DNA of 64,000 nt from Salvia splendens (lineage: Eukaryota > Streptophyta > Magnoliopsida > Lamiales > Lamiaceae). The stretch lies in contig NC_056053.1 in the NCBI RefSeq assembly GCF_004379255.2, positions 17,480,188-17,544,187 on the forward strand. The letters run 5' to 3'. Position numbers and translations under genes: made by a program. The notes under the pieces are model-generated. The model did not search any database and was not told where the DNA came from. It worked only from the letters and a program-made list of their open reading frames with translations. Below are positions 10,916 to 23,411 of this stretch, piece by piece. Positions within the stretch are counted from its first letter, which is position 1; each line of letters begins with the position of its first letter.

Positions 10916-11779
10916 CCTACGATTCATCCCCCGGTGAATTCTTCTTGTGATCCCTCCTGACGATCATCTCAATCATTTTCTTATTCTCTAACGTTAGCTT
11001 TGGCCCAATCATCAAGTAACATCACGGCTTCCATATTTTTCACGGAGAGCTTACTTCTTGATTCATCCAACACATGTGAGCCAACACTAAAAGCGGACTC
11101 GACGGCGACAGTGGAAGCCGGAACAGAAAAAATCTCCTTGGCCATTGACGCAAGTATGGGAAAATCTTTCTCATGTGTTCCCCACCAATCGAGGATGTCG
11201 ATTTGGGCAGGAGGAGTAGGACCTTCATCACCAAAGGAAAAGAGTGAATCGAAATATAAATCTAACTCACTTAACATACCTGAGGTCGACCTTCCGCCGG
11301 TGCTGTAGCTGTATAGGTCGGCTAATTGGGATTGCGCATCGGGGTCATCATAATCGGCTTTAAATGCGAAGCCAAAGTTATGTTGTTGAGGAGGGTGAGG
11401 TCTTCTGACTTGGTGAGTACTGTTATACTTTGTTTCATATTCGGCGTAGAGAGTACGCAAGTTAAACTCGAAGGTTTGTTGGATAATTGACCGGTCCAGG
11501 AGGTTTATTTGAAATGTTTTTGAGAGGTCTACTCCGAATTTGTCACTGGTATCCGATTACAATGCTTTAAGTGGACCAAGATCAATAGAACTCAAATTTT
11601 TATAATAAAAATCTATAATCCAGGAGGTACTGACTAATTTCCATTTTGGATCCAAAACCTTTGCAATCAAAAACACCGTTGGAATCTCACTGAAATACTT
11701 AAGCCATTTCTCAATCATATAATATAAAACACACATCAATTTAGGTGAAGAGTAAGCATTTTTCAAAAATCAAAGTTTT
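10916..11779 (-). pseudogene. hAT transposase, C-terminal half (split by LTR insertion)
   Basis: Open stretches at 11766-11557 and 11460-10981 encode the end of the catalytic domain and the hAT dimerisation domain (SAFSVGSHVLDESRSKLS, then MEAVMLLDDWAK). They align with 1104-1982 of copy 1. Frameshifts and stops break the frame, for example between the two stretches and after the KANVRE end. The upstream half is now at 45275-46940. Confidence 0.85.
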
Positions 11780-11784
11780 AAAAC

Positions 11785-14521
11785 TGTCACGGCCGCCCTT
11801 ACTAAGGATAGTGAAGATGGGGAAAACGTGACTAGGGGAGGGACTAAGGAGCGAGGAAAAAAAAAGGGAACACAATGAAAGAAAACATCTTAAACAAAGC
11901 TTCAAAAGAAAAGTTTTAATCGATTAAACAATTAAGCAGCGGGTTAATATCTCAAGGTAATTAATGTTATAAAGTAGTGTAGAGCAAAACGAAAGACTTT
12001 ATCAAGAACGATTCGAAACAAGGCAGCGGAATAAAGGTGTCTAGAGAGTCATAGGGAGACACCTATGTATGAAGACACGACGCATCCGAAATTTCTTAAG
12101 GCTCGACTCAACATCCGTCGCAACATCACCGCTCAACCTGCACATAAAGAAAACATATGCAGGGCTGAGTACTTGACATACTCAGTGGACACATGCCAAA
12201 ATATTTGATAAAAGTTATGTCATCCATACCATAGTGAACTCGAGTTTTAACATTTTAGAAAAGAATATCATCGAGTATCACAAAATATTTTCGTAGACTG
12301 GCCAGTCAAAACAATCTCCCCACTTTCTCCACAATCAATCAATCACATCCTCTTACAATAGTGCGGCGAAAGTGTGGCCACACTATTCGCCCACGAGACC
12401 GACCGACTAGCAAGGACGGCTCTCGATCCCACCTGTGTACACAGCCTGATAGGGTTTGTGGCCCTACTCAGACCCGAATTCGTTTCACACATAGCCCTAT
12501 AGCCTAACGGAGCAAGCTCAAACGAACTAGGCATCAGGCAACAATCTCAACATCACACATAGCCCTATAGCCTAACGGAGCAAGCTCAAACGAACTAGGC
12601 ATCAGGCAACAATCTCTACATCAAAACAATCACAACCCTATAGCCTAACGGAGCAAGCTCAAACGAACTAGGCATCAAACAACAATCTCAACATCAAAAC
12701 AATCATGGCATGACATAACACTTTAAACCACCCTTATATCTCCAATATCATAATTTTGAAACGTAAAAGACTTTTAGTAAAGAAAGCCCACCTCGATTGC
12801 TTACTAACACGGTTCACAACTTTATTGAAATCCTTGTTCTTCGTACCCACGTACGCACAACAACCCTTATCAACATCATAACCACATAATACAACACAAT
12901 CAGTTTCTATCAACACATTACTCATGCATGCCCTACCGTTCCTTTCATCATTTTCTCATATTGCCCATCCCAACGTTCACCATCATAAACAATACGAACC
13001 CTTTGGCATACATCAACGTGCAATGCATAATCACATCATAGGATAAGTTCTTACTCACACATGCATCATGTATTTCATTCAAAACTTGCCAACAAGACTA
13101 TTTCAATCAAGACATGAATCTGGCATAACAACGCAGTTGTTTTGTAAAAATCATTAAAAATCCATACGATATCATTTGAAGTTAAAATTTGGTCACCACA
13201 CAGTAGACACATCAAGGTTCATCCAGTTAAAAATCCACACCAAAATCAAATCTTTAGGTCGATCAAAAACAAAAACGAAACTCACTGGACGAGAATACAA
13301 ATTCTGACAAGACTACGCAGTTCAATTGAACAATTCGTTAAAAATTTATCTTTCGTCAAAAGAGGCTGAAATTTTGACACAACACAGAAGATACTTAAAA
13401 TTTCACTCAGTTAATAATTCGTGCCAAAATAAGATCGTTTGTTCAGCCAAACACTCGTCGGAACCTACTGTTCAAACACCACAGTTTTCATGATCAACAT
13501 TTACAAACTAGGGTTTGTCTATCATTCGTCCACACATACATATTCATGCTTTCAACACATATTCATGCTTCAAAAACGAAATCACAACCATGTTCCCCTA
13601 TTTACACATAGCATTCACCAATGAATCACCCACAAACTCACACACACATATACATACACACACATACACATACTTTCTCATGCAAACATCCTTCCCAACT
13701 GATTAATTTTTAGATCTACGATTTCTACACTCACTATATGCATGAGGGGATCAAGAAAAATGGATTCAATGGTAAGAAGGAGAAAGATGAATCAAAGTAT
13801 ACCTTTCTCTTGAAAAACAATCGGTAGGAATGACGAATGGTGCGATTCTTCGATGAATCTTGAATTTGCAACTCCACAATGATGCAAGAACAAGGAATTG
13901 GTGAAGGATTGGTGGAGAATGAGAGGAAGAGAGGAAAAAAAATGTGTGGGAGGAGAGAAGAGAGGGAGGCGAAAAATATGAGGGCTAGGGTTAGGGTTCT
14001 TTTAATTTATAGTCTAGGATAAATCCCACAATTAAATAAGGCAATTAAAATTGTGGAAGAATAAAATATAGAGGTCAATGAATAAATTCCACAATTAAAG
14101 AAAATAGGCGTGTGATAGTGGGATGTAAACAAGGATAATATAATTAAATCCTCAAATTAAATAGGAATATGATTTAAATTTGATAATTTCGTGTAGGAAA
14201 AGACTCCCACAAAATAGGTAACAAATAAATTAATCCCACAAGTAATTGAAAGGCATATGGGCGAAAATAATGAGGTCTCAAAGAAGGAAAGAGTCAAATC
14301 CTAATTAAAATAGGATATGGAGAGATTTGGCTCGATATGGTATGATTTAATTGGATTTTAATTTAAGGAATGAGACAAACAAGATACCAATTAAATCCAC
14401 AAAATAATTCATTCTCCTAATTACTAGGAGAAGTCGAAAATTTCAAGGGATGGACAAGGGGTCGAAAATCATGTAGAATAACATAGGGACAATTTGGTTT
14501 GGATTTAATTTGGATAAATAT
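11785..14521 (-). repeat. Element A 3' LTR, first segment
   Basis: Aligns with 42634-44971. It keeps a block of about 330 bp (about 11,868-12,195) that is deleted from the other LTR near 42,717. Within it are a 66-bp minisatellite (12,487-12,710), a CA/TA-rich microsatellite (13,640-13,675) and the telomere-like stretch CTAGGGTTAGGGTT at 13,985. Nothing here is coding. It is interrupted at 14521 by Athila B, with AATAT duplicated on both sides. Confidence 0.85.
12487..12710. repeat. LTR minisatellite, about 66-75-bp unit, three copies
   Basis: The unit core CCTATAGCCTAACGGAGCAA followed by GCTCAAACGAACTAGGCATC occurs three times here. In the partner LTR (about 43,010-43,160) it occurs only twice. 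The copy-number difference arose after insertion, by slippage or unequal exchange. Confidence 0.85.
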
Positions 14522-15805
14522 TGAAACTCCCATCGAGCGATGTGTGCGGTGTGCGTTCTAATGTTCTAGGTCGAGCTACTAACTCCAATGAATCCACTAG
14601 ATCACTAGGTCTAGGAACTCAAGGGAATATAGAAGACTCAGTCGTTGGACACACAAAGCTCGTGTTTCAAAGATCCCTCAACCCGTTATACTATAGACTA
14701 GTATAGAGAAGCAGAGGTCGATCCCACGAAGATGGACACGTAAGAAAGCATCTAAAGACTTTAGTTTAGAAAGCGGCTGCTGCCACGCAAATTGGGTTGA
14801 GGTTAACTACTATTAGACCTATGCACAAAATCAAACACTAGACCTAGGAACTGTAAACATCACGCTGGCAACGAACATCAAAATAACCAACTAACTTCCT
14901 AGACTGAGCAAACAACTTCCTGATATAACTAAACAGAAAGCGAGTAACAGTGGGGACCAAATTCCAGAAATAACAAGTACGGAAGAAAAAGCTGCAACTG
15001 ACTAACTAAAGTTTTAACTAATAGCAAAATGCAACTCATCAGCTGAATTAAACACGAACATGAAGAAAACAGATCACGAACCTAGATTCAAACAGAATGT
15101 AAAAATTCGGACGTTGGAACTTGCGACTAGCCGGAAATAAAATAGATCTACATAAACTAGACGGAATGAAACGAAAACACGAAAGCTAGGCATCAACTCC
15201 GATCACCCTGTTTCAGATCCAATTGCCGGATGCTTAATCCACTCCGGATCCTAGCATTCCGAACCCAACAATAAACAAAATCAACCCCATAACTTCTTAT
15301 TCGAACGATCTGCTCCGATCAATACAAAAATCAAACATCCAATTCCGCAGCATCATCAAACTCAAAATAAATGGCATCCATGATCGAAATTAATCAACAA
15401 CTCAAATACGGAAACAGAAATTTCATAAACAACGGAAATGCAACATCAAACAGGGCCGAGCTTCGAACGGCGAAGCTCGGTGAAATTCACGACAGTAAAG
15501 TAAAACGAAAGCGATTAAATTGTTTCTTCACCTTCTGTAAGGACGGTGTTACCCAACTGCTAACTAGCAAAATAAACCCGAGAATACCCCACAATTTCCC
15601 GATGAAACCCTAAAGTATGCAGAAGTGAGTGAGCTAGAGCTACAATCTGGTCATAAGGCCTCCACCGAGAAGGTCCCCTCTGATTGCATGCTTTCTTCTT
15701 TATATAGGTGCGGACATAATCTTCTAGAAGCCTTCGTAGAAATCTTCATTCTACCCTTCAGCTCCTTGATTTCCTCCGTCTTGTAACTTTTCTTCAAATC
15801 GCTCA
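14522..15805 (-). repeat. Element B 3' LTR, truncated
   Basis: Aligns with 40450-41740 of the intact B LTR. The last 145 bp or so of the LTR (on the plus strand) and the B polypurine tract are missing. At 15801-15805 the bases GCTCA are shared with Athila C gag (28896-28900) and mark the joint. Confidence 0.88.
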
Positions 15806-16447
15806 TGTACTTCGCCCAATAATCACTCAAGGGCTCATCGTACCCTTGCTTCACACTAGTGATCTCTCTCTTCAGCGCGCTCGTCTTTGATGACGGGAAA
15901 AATTCTCCTAGGAAAGCTGACTTGAAGTCGGCCCAACTCTCGATGGAATTAGGAGGCAGTCGCATGAACCAGGTGTTTGCCTCCCCTTTCAAAACGAACG
16001 GCAAAGCTTTCAATCTGTAGTCATCCTCGGTTGCCCCTGCTGGCCTCCTCTGCGCCCTACAAATCTTACAAAACTCATGAAGGAATCGTAAGGGCCTTCA
16101 TAGCTCTTCCCGCAGTACGTAGGCAGAATTGCGATAACATGGGGCTTCACATCACAGGCAGTCTGCCCCGGGGTGACTACTATAGCTTGCGGTGGTTCTC
16201 CCTCGGTATACGCGTTCAGCGTTCCGATCTCTGGATCATCATCTATGTTGGCAGCCATCTCCCTTGGGTTGCCTTCCAACAGTGGTATCTCTTCTGATAT
16301 TGACCCTTCTATGGTGTATTGTTCCTCGTCACTACTCGAGCCTAAGTCAGACAAAGCCGTCGACAGGCCGGATCGAGTGGTTATGAGTATAGATCCTCGC
16401 TGAAGTATCTTCGGTCTCCACTGGTCAGGAGCCGAACTGCTTCTCAT
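15801..16447 (-). pseudogene. Athila C gag, 5' fragment (duplicate)
   Basis: A near-identical copy of 28896-29543. It starts at a Met codon (16447, MRSSSAPDQWRPKI), runs through the gag N-terminus and is cut at LSDYWAKYMS, after which the frame continues into B LTR sequence. A stop at 16008-16010 interrupts it; the Tyr codon of the neighbouring DDYRL site is intact here, whereas the full copy has a stop there. Non-functional fragment. Confidence 0.85.
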
Positions 16448-16535
16448 AAACTGAAATAAAAAGAAAGAGAAAAATTATCCACGATATATACGCCAAAGCA
16501 TCACAAACAATAACAATAAATAACGCCATTCATCC

Positions 16536-16550
16536 CCGGCAGCGGCGCCA
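16536..16550 (-). other. Primer-binding site of the left C LTR
   Basis: The minus strand reads TGGCGCCGCTGCCGGGG, two bases inside the LTR boundary at 16553. This is the Asp-tRNA-type PBS of Athila elements. Confidence 0.8.
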
Positions 16551-16552
16551 TT

Positions 16553-18051
16553 TGAAAGAGCAGGTTTGTGCATGTGTCGTTTCAAGCAAAGGGTGTATCC
16601 TACTGATCAGTATGGAAGTCCCTGCTAATCCTGAACCTGGTATCAATAATCCTCAACCCACTTCTACTGGCTAGTATAGTGGATGTATGGGTCGAATTCC
16701 ACAGAGATGAATGCGTTTTGGGAATTGTGGTGATATTCTGGAAAGGTTTGGTTAGCTACCACGCTTTGGGTTGAGACTTATCTAGGCTGGAATTTAAGGT
16801 GGTACTCTACTGACTAGGAGGCGGGAGAGATGTTAAACAGACGGTTGTGTACGTGTGAGTGGAGAACATGATGTTTCAGAAATAAATGTAGAAGGTACGA
16901 GTTTACTATAAAAGGCTAAACGGAATATCAGAGGAAAAGAGGTAGTTAGGTGACTAGACCTGCAGATCTGAAAAGTAACAGCTGAAAAGTAAGGACAAAA
17001 GTAAAAGTTGTCAAAAAGCAAAAGTGGTCCCAAACTTGGATGGAGATGTTGTCTTCTTCAACATAAATCAAATCAGATCAGCAAAACCAGATTCATCACC
17101 ATAAAAACACAGATTAACAACTTCAAGAACACAGATCTACAATTAAAACTTCAAATCAAAAGATCGAACACTGAAACTGCAATTATGCTTACTGGTCAAC
17201 ATGCAGGGTGACAGAAATCACGTAAACTTGGTTTTCACACTTAACTAATTCAGATCTAAAATCTAACAGCTATCTAGACTTGCAAACTTAGAGAGATTAA
17301 CTACAGAAGTTAAAACATGCGATTCCACACTGGAAATTACCGTAACAGCTAGATCTAAGCTATCTAGGCAGAAAGAAGCGAAAACAAACATGAACCGATG
17401 CTGGAAAACAACTTCATATTCAATAAAACGTTTGGATCACAACTAAGACTTCAAAGTAAGAAATATTTAAAGTGCAACAAATCCAATCGTAAGAAAACAG
17501 AATGCGATTAACTAAGAAAGCCATAAAGATTGTTTGCCACTCCGGGCGATGGAACTGTTGACACTGCGAGACACGCTGACTGGAACGAGAGAATGGAACT
17601 CCGGCGAACTGATGATCTTCAAGTGACCATGGCTGTGGCGAGGAACGAGAATTACGAAGGATAATGCTGAAGAAGTGATCTACCGAAGAGAGATTGATAA
17701 CTAAGGTAGGAGTTAACTAACTAATTGATGATTTTTCTCTCTCCAAGTGGCTTCCTTTTATAGGGAGGCCAACCCTTGATTTTTAGGGTAGACTTCAAAC
17801 ATGAAATGACTCTTTTGCCCCCTTGCTTGCGGCTGATCTTCCCAGCTATCCTTCTTCTCCATCTCGAGCCTTTTTGGCATGCATACTGGTCAGTATTGCA
17901 CCCTCCTGGCGCCCTTTTCGCCTGAAGTATCCGAAGCTTTGCCTACTGGCTAGAACACTCAACCTGCGCACTCAAGCAACTGTTTTGCAGATATAATTCA
18001 ATTATGCACATCATACTGACCAGTAACCAAGGCCTAGAATACGACGTATCA
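16553..18051 (-). repeat. Athila C LTR (3' LTR of the full unit), 1499 bp
   Basis: Starts TGAAAGAGC and ends GTATCA on the plus strand. It aligns end to end with 29649-31142; a hand count gives about 30 substitutions and a few short indels, roughly 2% divergence. An ACTGG(T/C)CAGTA-like motif recurs in the LTR and in the rest of C. Confidence 0.9.
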
Positions 18052-19865
18052 AACTGCTCACACTTACCGCATGCTTGTCCTCAAGCATGAAGAACAAACA
18101 AAAAGAAATAAGTCGAATTCTAGCTTGGTTACTCCCCTGACCGACTCAATCCTAAACTAGACTCTAAGCTACGACGCAAGGAAGAAAAGGAAACAAAAAC
18201 GATCACAAAAACACATAAACAAACACAAGAGAACTAAAACATAACGATCGGGCTATATTTTCAACCATCCATCCCCTCGGGATCAGGTGCAATCCGGCCT
18301 TAGACAGCCTTGAACTTTCGCCGCCCCCCTTTTCTCTCCCAGTCAGTGTATCCGCTCGTCAAGATCGCCCAAACTTTCGGCCAAACACTAGGTTCACTCA
18401 GTCACTCATATCTCTCTGGGAATGTTAGGACTGTTCTCTCTAAATGCTAGACCACAGATGCTTCGGACTTAGATCTCACGTGCGGCTACTGAAGGTCTTT
18501 TAAGCTTGTAACGGGGCTATTGGGTTATAGTGTTTGGGGTGGTTGTTCCTAAGGCTCTAAGGTTCAAAAATCATTATTTTATTCTGATGCGGGGAACTGT
18601 GTGCGCTCAGGCTTTCGGCTGCCACTTCTGCTTGGCTGGACTTTTTCCGAAGTTGCTTCCCAACTGGTCAGTAGCGTCTTGTGGCTTCGCCACCCTTATT
18701 CCATTTCATTCTTTTTGTGGTCAAGTATTTTCGACCATTTTCTTTGCATTTTCTCATTTTCTTCTGTGGCTTCGCCACCCTTATTCCTTCTTATCTTTTT
18801 GGGGCCTGGAATCTCTTCCTGGTCATTTTCTCATTGTCTCTCTATTTCCTCCACTTGGTTTTCTTCTTGTTTGTCCTGCTGGCCAGTTGCTTTCTTGCCT
18901 TATGCCTCGCACACACACATAATTCCAGGGGCTAGTGGTTATATCTGGGTATATATGGCTAGAAAGTGGGGTTCTAAGGGTTGGAAAATATTTTTTATTT
19001 TTTTTTGGGGGGAGGTTCTTACTGCCTTCAGTGTTTCTACACGCTGTCACTTTACCCTAGGCACCTTGTGGCAGCCACTCTTTTCTTTTCTGAATTAGTG
19101 GAAAGTGGTTCCACTTTAGGCTTTTAGCTCACATTTTAAGAGGACTTTTGTGTTTGGGCTCTAAGTGTGGGCTTTTCTCTCATACTCACATCATCTATAC
19201 TGATTAGGAGATACTAAGGGGGGGTGGTTTCCATTTTCCAGCATGTCCTATCTCCCTCAATTCCCCTCACCGTCAGTTCGAGACAGTTGGGTTTTAAGCC
19301 CAATCAAAACATCAAAGAAAAAAAAACTAGACCTAACAAAACACTAACACAAACACAACCCACGCATGTACGCATACGTCATACTGGCCATTGCGTCCCC
19401 CCTCCCACTTCACAAATGTCTGCCCTCACATAAGGCTGTGAAGTGGAAAAGGTAATGGCCAGTACGGTGGACACACAAACATGACAAACAAAACGGCATG
19501 CTAAAAACTAAAACTTCTCACACTTAGACTATAAAATAGGCCAAGTGGGAGAATTTAAAACCTAAGCAGAAACCAACAATTACAAAATACATATATACAT
19601 AAACTTCTCACACTTAGACCACGTAGTGGGCTAAGTGTGAGTCAACATGCTTATGAAAACATAAAAACAACAGAACATGCGTCACAGTAGCAAACCCTTT
19701 ACTTTTCACACTTAGACAATAGAATAGGCTAAGTGTTATGAATGGGGTTTGCGCACATACACAAATTATACTACCTAAACAAACACCAAAACACAAACAA
19801 AAATACGGAAAACTAAAAAAAACTGAAAATTAAAATGAAAACTAACTGGTCAGTAGGGGTGGTGG
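18052..19865 (-). other. Athila C 3' untranslated region and polypurine-tract area
   Basis: About 1.8 kb without a believable gene; plus-strand open stretches at 18,530-19,098 are Phe/Ser-rich shadows. The minus strand next to the LTR reads GGTAAGTGTGAGCAGTT, the position of the Athila polypurine tract. Three hairpins repeating that motif lie at 19517-19740. A 13-bp hairpin, GTGGCTTCGCCAC, followed by CCTTATTCC, occurs twice (18681 and 18776). Confidence 0.7.
19517..19740. repeat. Three hairpin repeats, about 90-bp spacing
   Basis: Hairpin 2 is the best: arms CTCACACTTAG (19607-19617) and CTAAGTGTGAG (19631-19641) with an inner CCAC/GTGG stem. Hairpins 1 (19517-19551) and 3 (about 19707-19736) have the same arms with a few changes and the same 13-nt spacer. 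The minus-strand arm CTAAGTGTGAGAAGTT resembles the tract beside the LTR. Confidence 0.85.
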
Positions 19866-22784
19866 TCACTTGTTCCTCCTGGTCCTTCGCGGGACAGGTT
19901 GTGGTGCAGGTGGTTCTTCCGGTTGTTCCTCCTCATTCTCGGACTGCTTGTTCCCAGATTCTGCCGACTCTTCGGCATCTCCTTCCTCTTGTTCCGCTTC
20001 TTCTTTCTGCTTTGCTTCTTTCTTCTCGGGTACTACCTCCTCTGATACTCGTGGTTCATTAGTTCGGCCTCCGTGGCCACTCGGTCCAGATTCACGGACC
20101 AACTTCCTGGTTCCCAACTCGTTCAAGATTCCTTCCATCACAGTTGCCAAACGACTTAACTCCGCTCTTGCTTTTCAATTCTCTTCCGCCAACTCTTCCA
20201 CTGCTTTTTCCAACTTCTCCTGCCTCTGCTCCTGCGCTGGTGTTCCCTGGGCTGCCGTCGCTCTCCCTGTAGGCATAGTTTCTTCTTCCATTGCATAGAA
20301 ACGTGGTACGCCCTGCCTCATGTAAACGGTGTTGGTTCGGAAGAACAAAGGTGTATCAAAGAGACCAGGAGGGTCCACCATGATCTGGTCGGATAAGTCC
20401 TCGGCCTCCGTGATGATGATGTTGTTTCGGACGAACATTCCCAAGATATGGCATAGAGTGAGATTTCTCGCTGGGTGGGTGGCAATTAGATGGCATTGGT
20501 AGGCGGTCCAAAAACCCAGATGTAACTTCCTTCCGTGCTAGGCGCACCAGAGAAGGTATAACTCTGTCATCGATGTCCTGACAGCGGAGTTCGACTGCCC
20601 CAACAAATTGAAGTCCAAGTGAAGCTGGACTAAGCGTAAGATTGGGTTATTGAAATGGATTGAGCGAGAGAGAGTGGATGCAAATTCTCCAGAGGCTGGG
20701 TGAGTTAACTCCTCCCATGCCTCCTGGGGCTCAAATTCCACATGTCTGCGGGGAATTCCCCGCTCCCTAATTCTCCACTCAGGCTCTATGGCCTCCTCCA
20801 AACTGCACATTCCAAGACGCACGGTCCACTAAATCAGATTCATCCGTATCTCTCCGCCAAACAACCTAAAACTGATACATTTCTCATCTAGATCAGTGGT
20901 GACCTTAAACCTAAAGGTCGTGAAAAACTCATTCGCTAATCTAACCGGGACACTTGGATCTCCATTCTCCAACAACCATTCGAATCCTAACGCGTGCAAA
21001 TAAGAGAGAAACTGCTCGCGGGCACCCAACTCATCTAAAGAAGGAATATGAAGTACCTTTCCGCTCTTCACTTGCTTACTCCCTTCATCCTTGCTATCGA
21101 AAACTTTTTGTAGCTCCTTCGAGTCGAAAAGCTTCATCTCCTCCACCAGATCATCAGTAAGGTCCACTGTCCAGCGCCGGTACCTCAGTCTCTCTACCGG
21201 GAGGTGTACTAGCTCCCGATGATCGTGCGGAAGCTGTTGCTCACTGTACTCTTCTTCCTCCAGGGAAATATCACTGTCCGATTCTGACTCTTCACTGACA
21301 GCGTATTCGCTATCACTTTGTTCCCTCCGGTGTTCCTGGGCTCGCTGAACTGACTCAGTAATGACTATGCCAGTGTTCACTGTACATGGCTTCTTGTTGC
21401 TGGGCTTCTTCTTCATAGGGGCCTTCCCCTTCCGTTTTCTTTCTTCCTGATATCTAGCTTCCTCTCCGTCATCCTCGTCTTTCTCTTCTTCGGGTTCCTT
21501 CTCAGCTTGTGTTGAAAATTGATCATGGGGAGTAGGACTGGTCCCCTTGTGGCCAACTGACCTGGATGCGAGGTCCAGACCCTCAGCCATCCCGTCAGCC
21601 TCTTCACCTTGGCCACTCAGTGTTGGAGAGACCGCTTCGTTTTCCCTTGCAGTATCCTCTAAGTCAGTAGTAGGCAAAAACTCCTCCCCAGGTTTTGTGG
21701 GAGTAGCCCTTTCCTCATCACTCAAGATCTCCACCGGATCTGCCTCCGTGTTCGGCTTCGCCTTATTAGCTGCCCACTTTCCTAAGCATCGTTGAGATAC
21801 CCTTTGCAGATTTGGCTGTTCTGCCCTAGGGTCGCCCTTCAACACCAACTTCCTCTTGACTGCCTTCGGTTTAGTCACCGGAGGTGCTACTGGTTTTGGT
21901 ATCTCTGCTCTTGCTTCTGTTTCTTCTGCTTCCACATGCACAACACTCTTCCCCGCCTCTGTCTGGGGGTTCACTGACGCCGAGACTTCTTTCCCAGTCT
22001 GACTGTCCACCTCCTCGTCTACTGGCCGTTCGGTTGGGTCTTCTGAGTAGTTCTCTTCTCCAAGTTCTCCACCCTCACCTACCGCCCTTGATGCGAGGTC
22101 CCGCCCCTCAGCCATCGCGGCGGTATCATCTTCCATCCTATTGACATCATCCATGATAGCCTAAAATTCTTCATCGGTCATTAGGCCCTGCTTCTTGGCC
22201 GTCTCATTCAGATCTATGTCCTCTCTCGCTACTTCTTGGGGAGCGACTTCCGCCGTCGGCGTTTTCTCTGATTCATCTTCTCCCTGTAGGCTCCCCTGTT
22301 CTTGACCTTTCCTCGCTTCACGTTCTTCTGAGTCAGAATCGTAATGAGCAGAAATGGGGTCAATCTCCATTGAATCACTGTGTTGTGGAGTTTCTGAGGG
22401 TTCCGAGGACTTAGGTGGTGCGGTAGTCGATGGAGCTTCTCTTTCTGGTGGAATTTCAGAGGAAGTGTGAATGTAGGTGGAGACTGTTGCTGTAGAGGGC
22501 ACAATCGGTTCCTAAGGATTTTCTCCGATCATTCTCTCTTGTCCCCCGATTTGACCAAAACCAGCCAGCGCCGCCGACCAATCCCTATTAGGGTCCTGCT
22601 GTCAAAGAAATGCCGCCATTGCTTCCAAGGAGATCATTGTTGGCGGTTGAGGAGTCGGCTCCGATGGTTGCGGTTGCGGTTGTGGGCTCGACCGCCGTTC
22701 TTCCCGCGGCGGTGGTGATTCTGGTTTTTCTTCCCTGCGGGTTGAAGTGGGTTTGATTTTTGTTGCCCATGCTTTCTTTCCCAT
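19866..22784 (-). pseudogene. ATHILA ORF-1-type protein of element C (PF03078-like), nonsense-interrupted
   Basis: This is the third, post-pol ORF typical of Athila elements; its role is unknown. A single frame runs from the Met at 22784 (MGKKAWATK) to the stop at 19866, about 970 codons. It is interrupted only by in-frame stops, near 22602, 22505, 22161, 20829, 20538 and 20160. The N-terminal half is acidic, Pro/Glu-rich and low in complexity. The conserved domain spans about 21,200-20,450 (REQFLSYLHALGFEWLL, LANEFFTTFRFKVTTDLD). The C-terminus is a Glu/Lys-rich tail (20150-19866). It aligns with the B protein at 33732-31294. No frameshift was found. Confidence 0.82.
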
Positions 22785-23411
22785 GGCTTAGATCTGTGAA
22801 ATTCTGGGTATAAAGTGGGGGTTGGTGTTTGTGGAGTGATGGTGGAAATTTTGCAGAGAGAAAAATTGCAGAGTGAAATTGTGAAGTGAAAAATGGGGGA
22901 GACGGCTGGTTATGGGTTGGAATAGGGCAGTTGTGGATTTGCGACCGGTTATAGGCGGTTCCAAATCGCGTCGTTTCAAGGGAGAGGCGGTTGAGAATAC
23001 TGACTCCTGATTGGTCGGCGTGTCCATTCTCTCTGCTCACGCGCCCCTTCCAGCTGCTGCCACCCTGCAAAAGCTGCAAAAAGTCCACAAATTCAAATTC
23101 GTCCCTTTATGATTTCCCTCTATATCTTCCTAGATTAGCAATAAAGTAAAAAGGACACTTAAATAAAATAGGAGTTTCACCAAAATGGTATTCTGATGGT
23201 CAGTACGTACTCCCAATTAATATTTGAGGTCCGAAAAATATTTTTGGTTTTTCTTAAAACTAACTAGCATGCAAAGGTTCAAATTAATTAACTACCACAT
23301 ATGTACCATATTTACATCTTCTTTAGGAAAATTGGAATTCTACTTTGCCAGCATATGTACGTTACGCTAAAAGGAGCTAGCTCAGTGGAATTCCAATCCC
23401 CATCCTACCGG

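Noticed and set aside
14522..15805. Independent solo LTR
   Set aside because: It pairs with 40450-41887 and the TSD AATAT is found only when the two are taken as ends of one element.
18530..19098. Overlapping plus-strand ORFs of up to 165 codons
   Set aside because: Phe/Ser/Trp-rich, no domain, and located in the Athila C 3' UTR on the opposite strand to the element.
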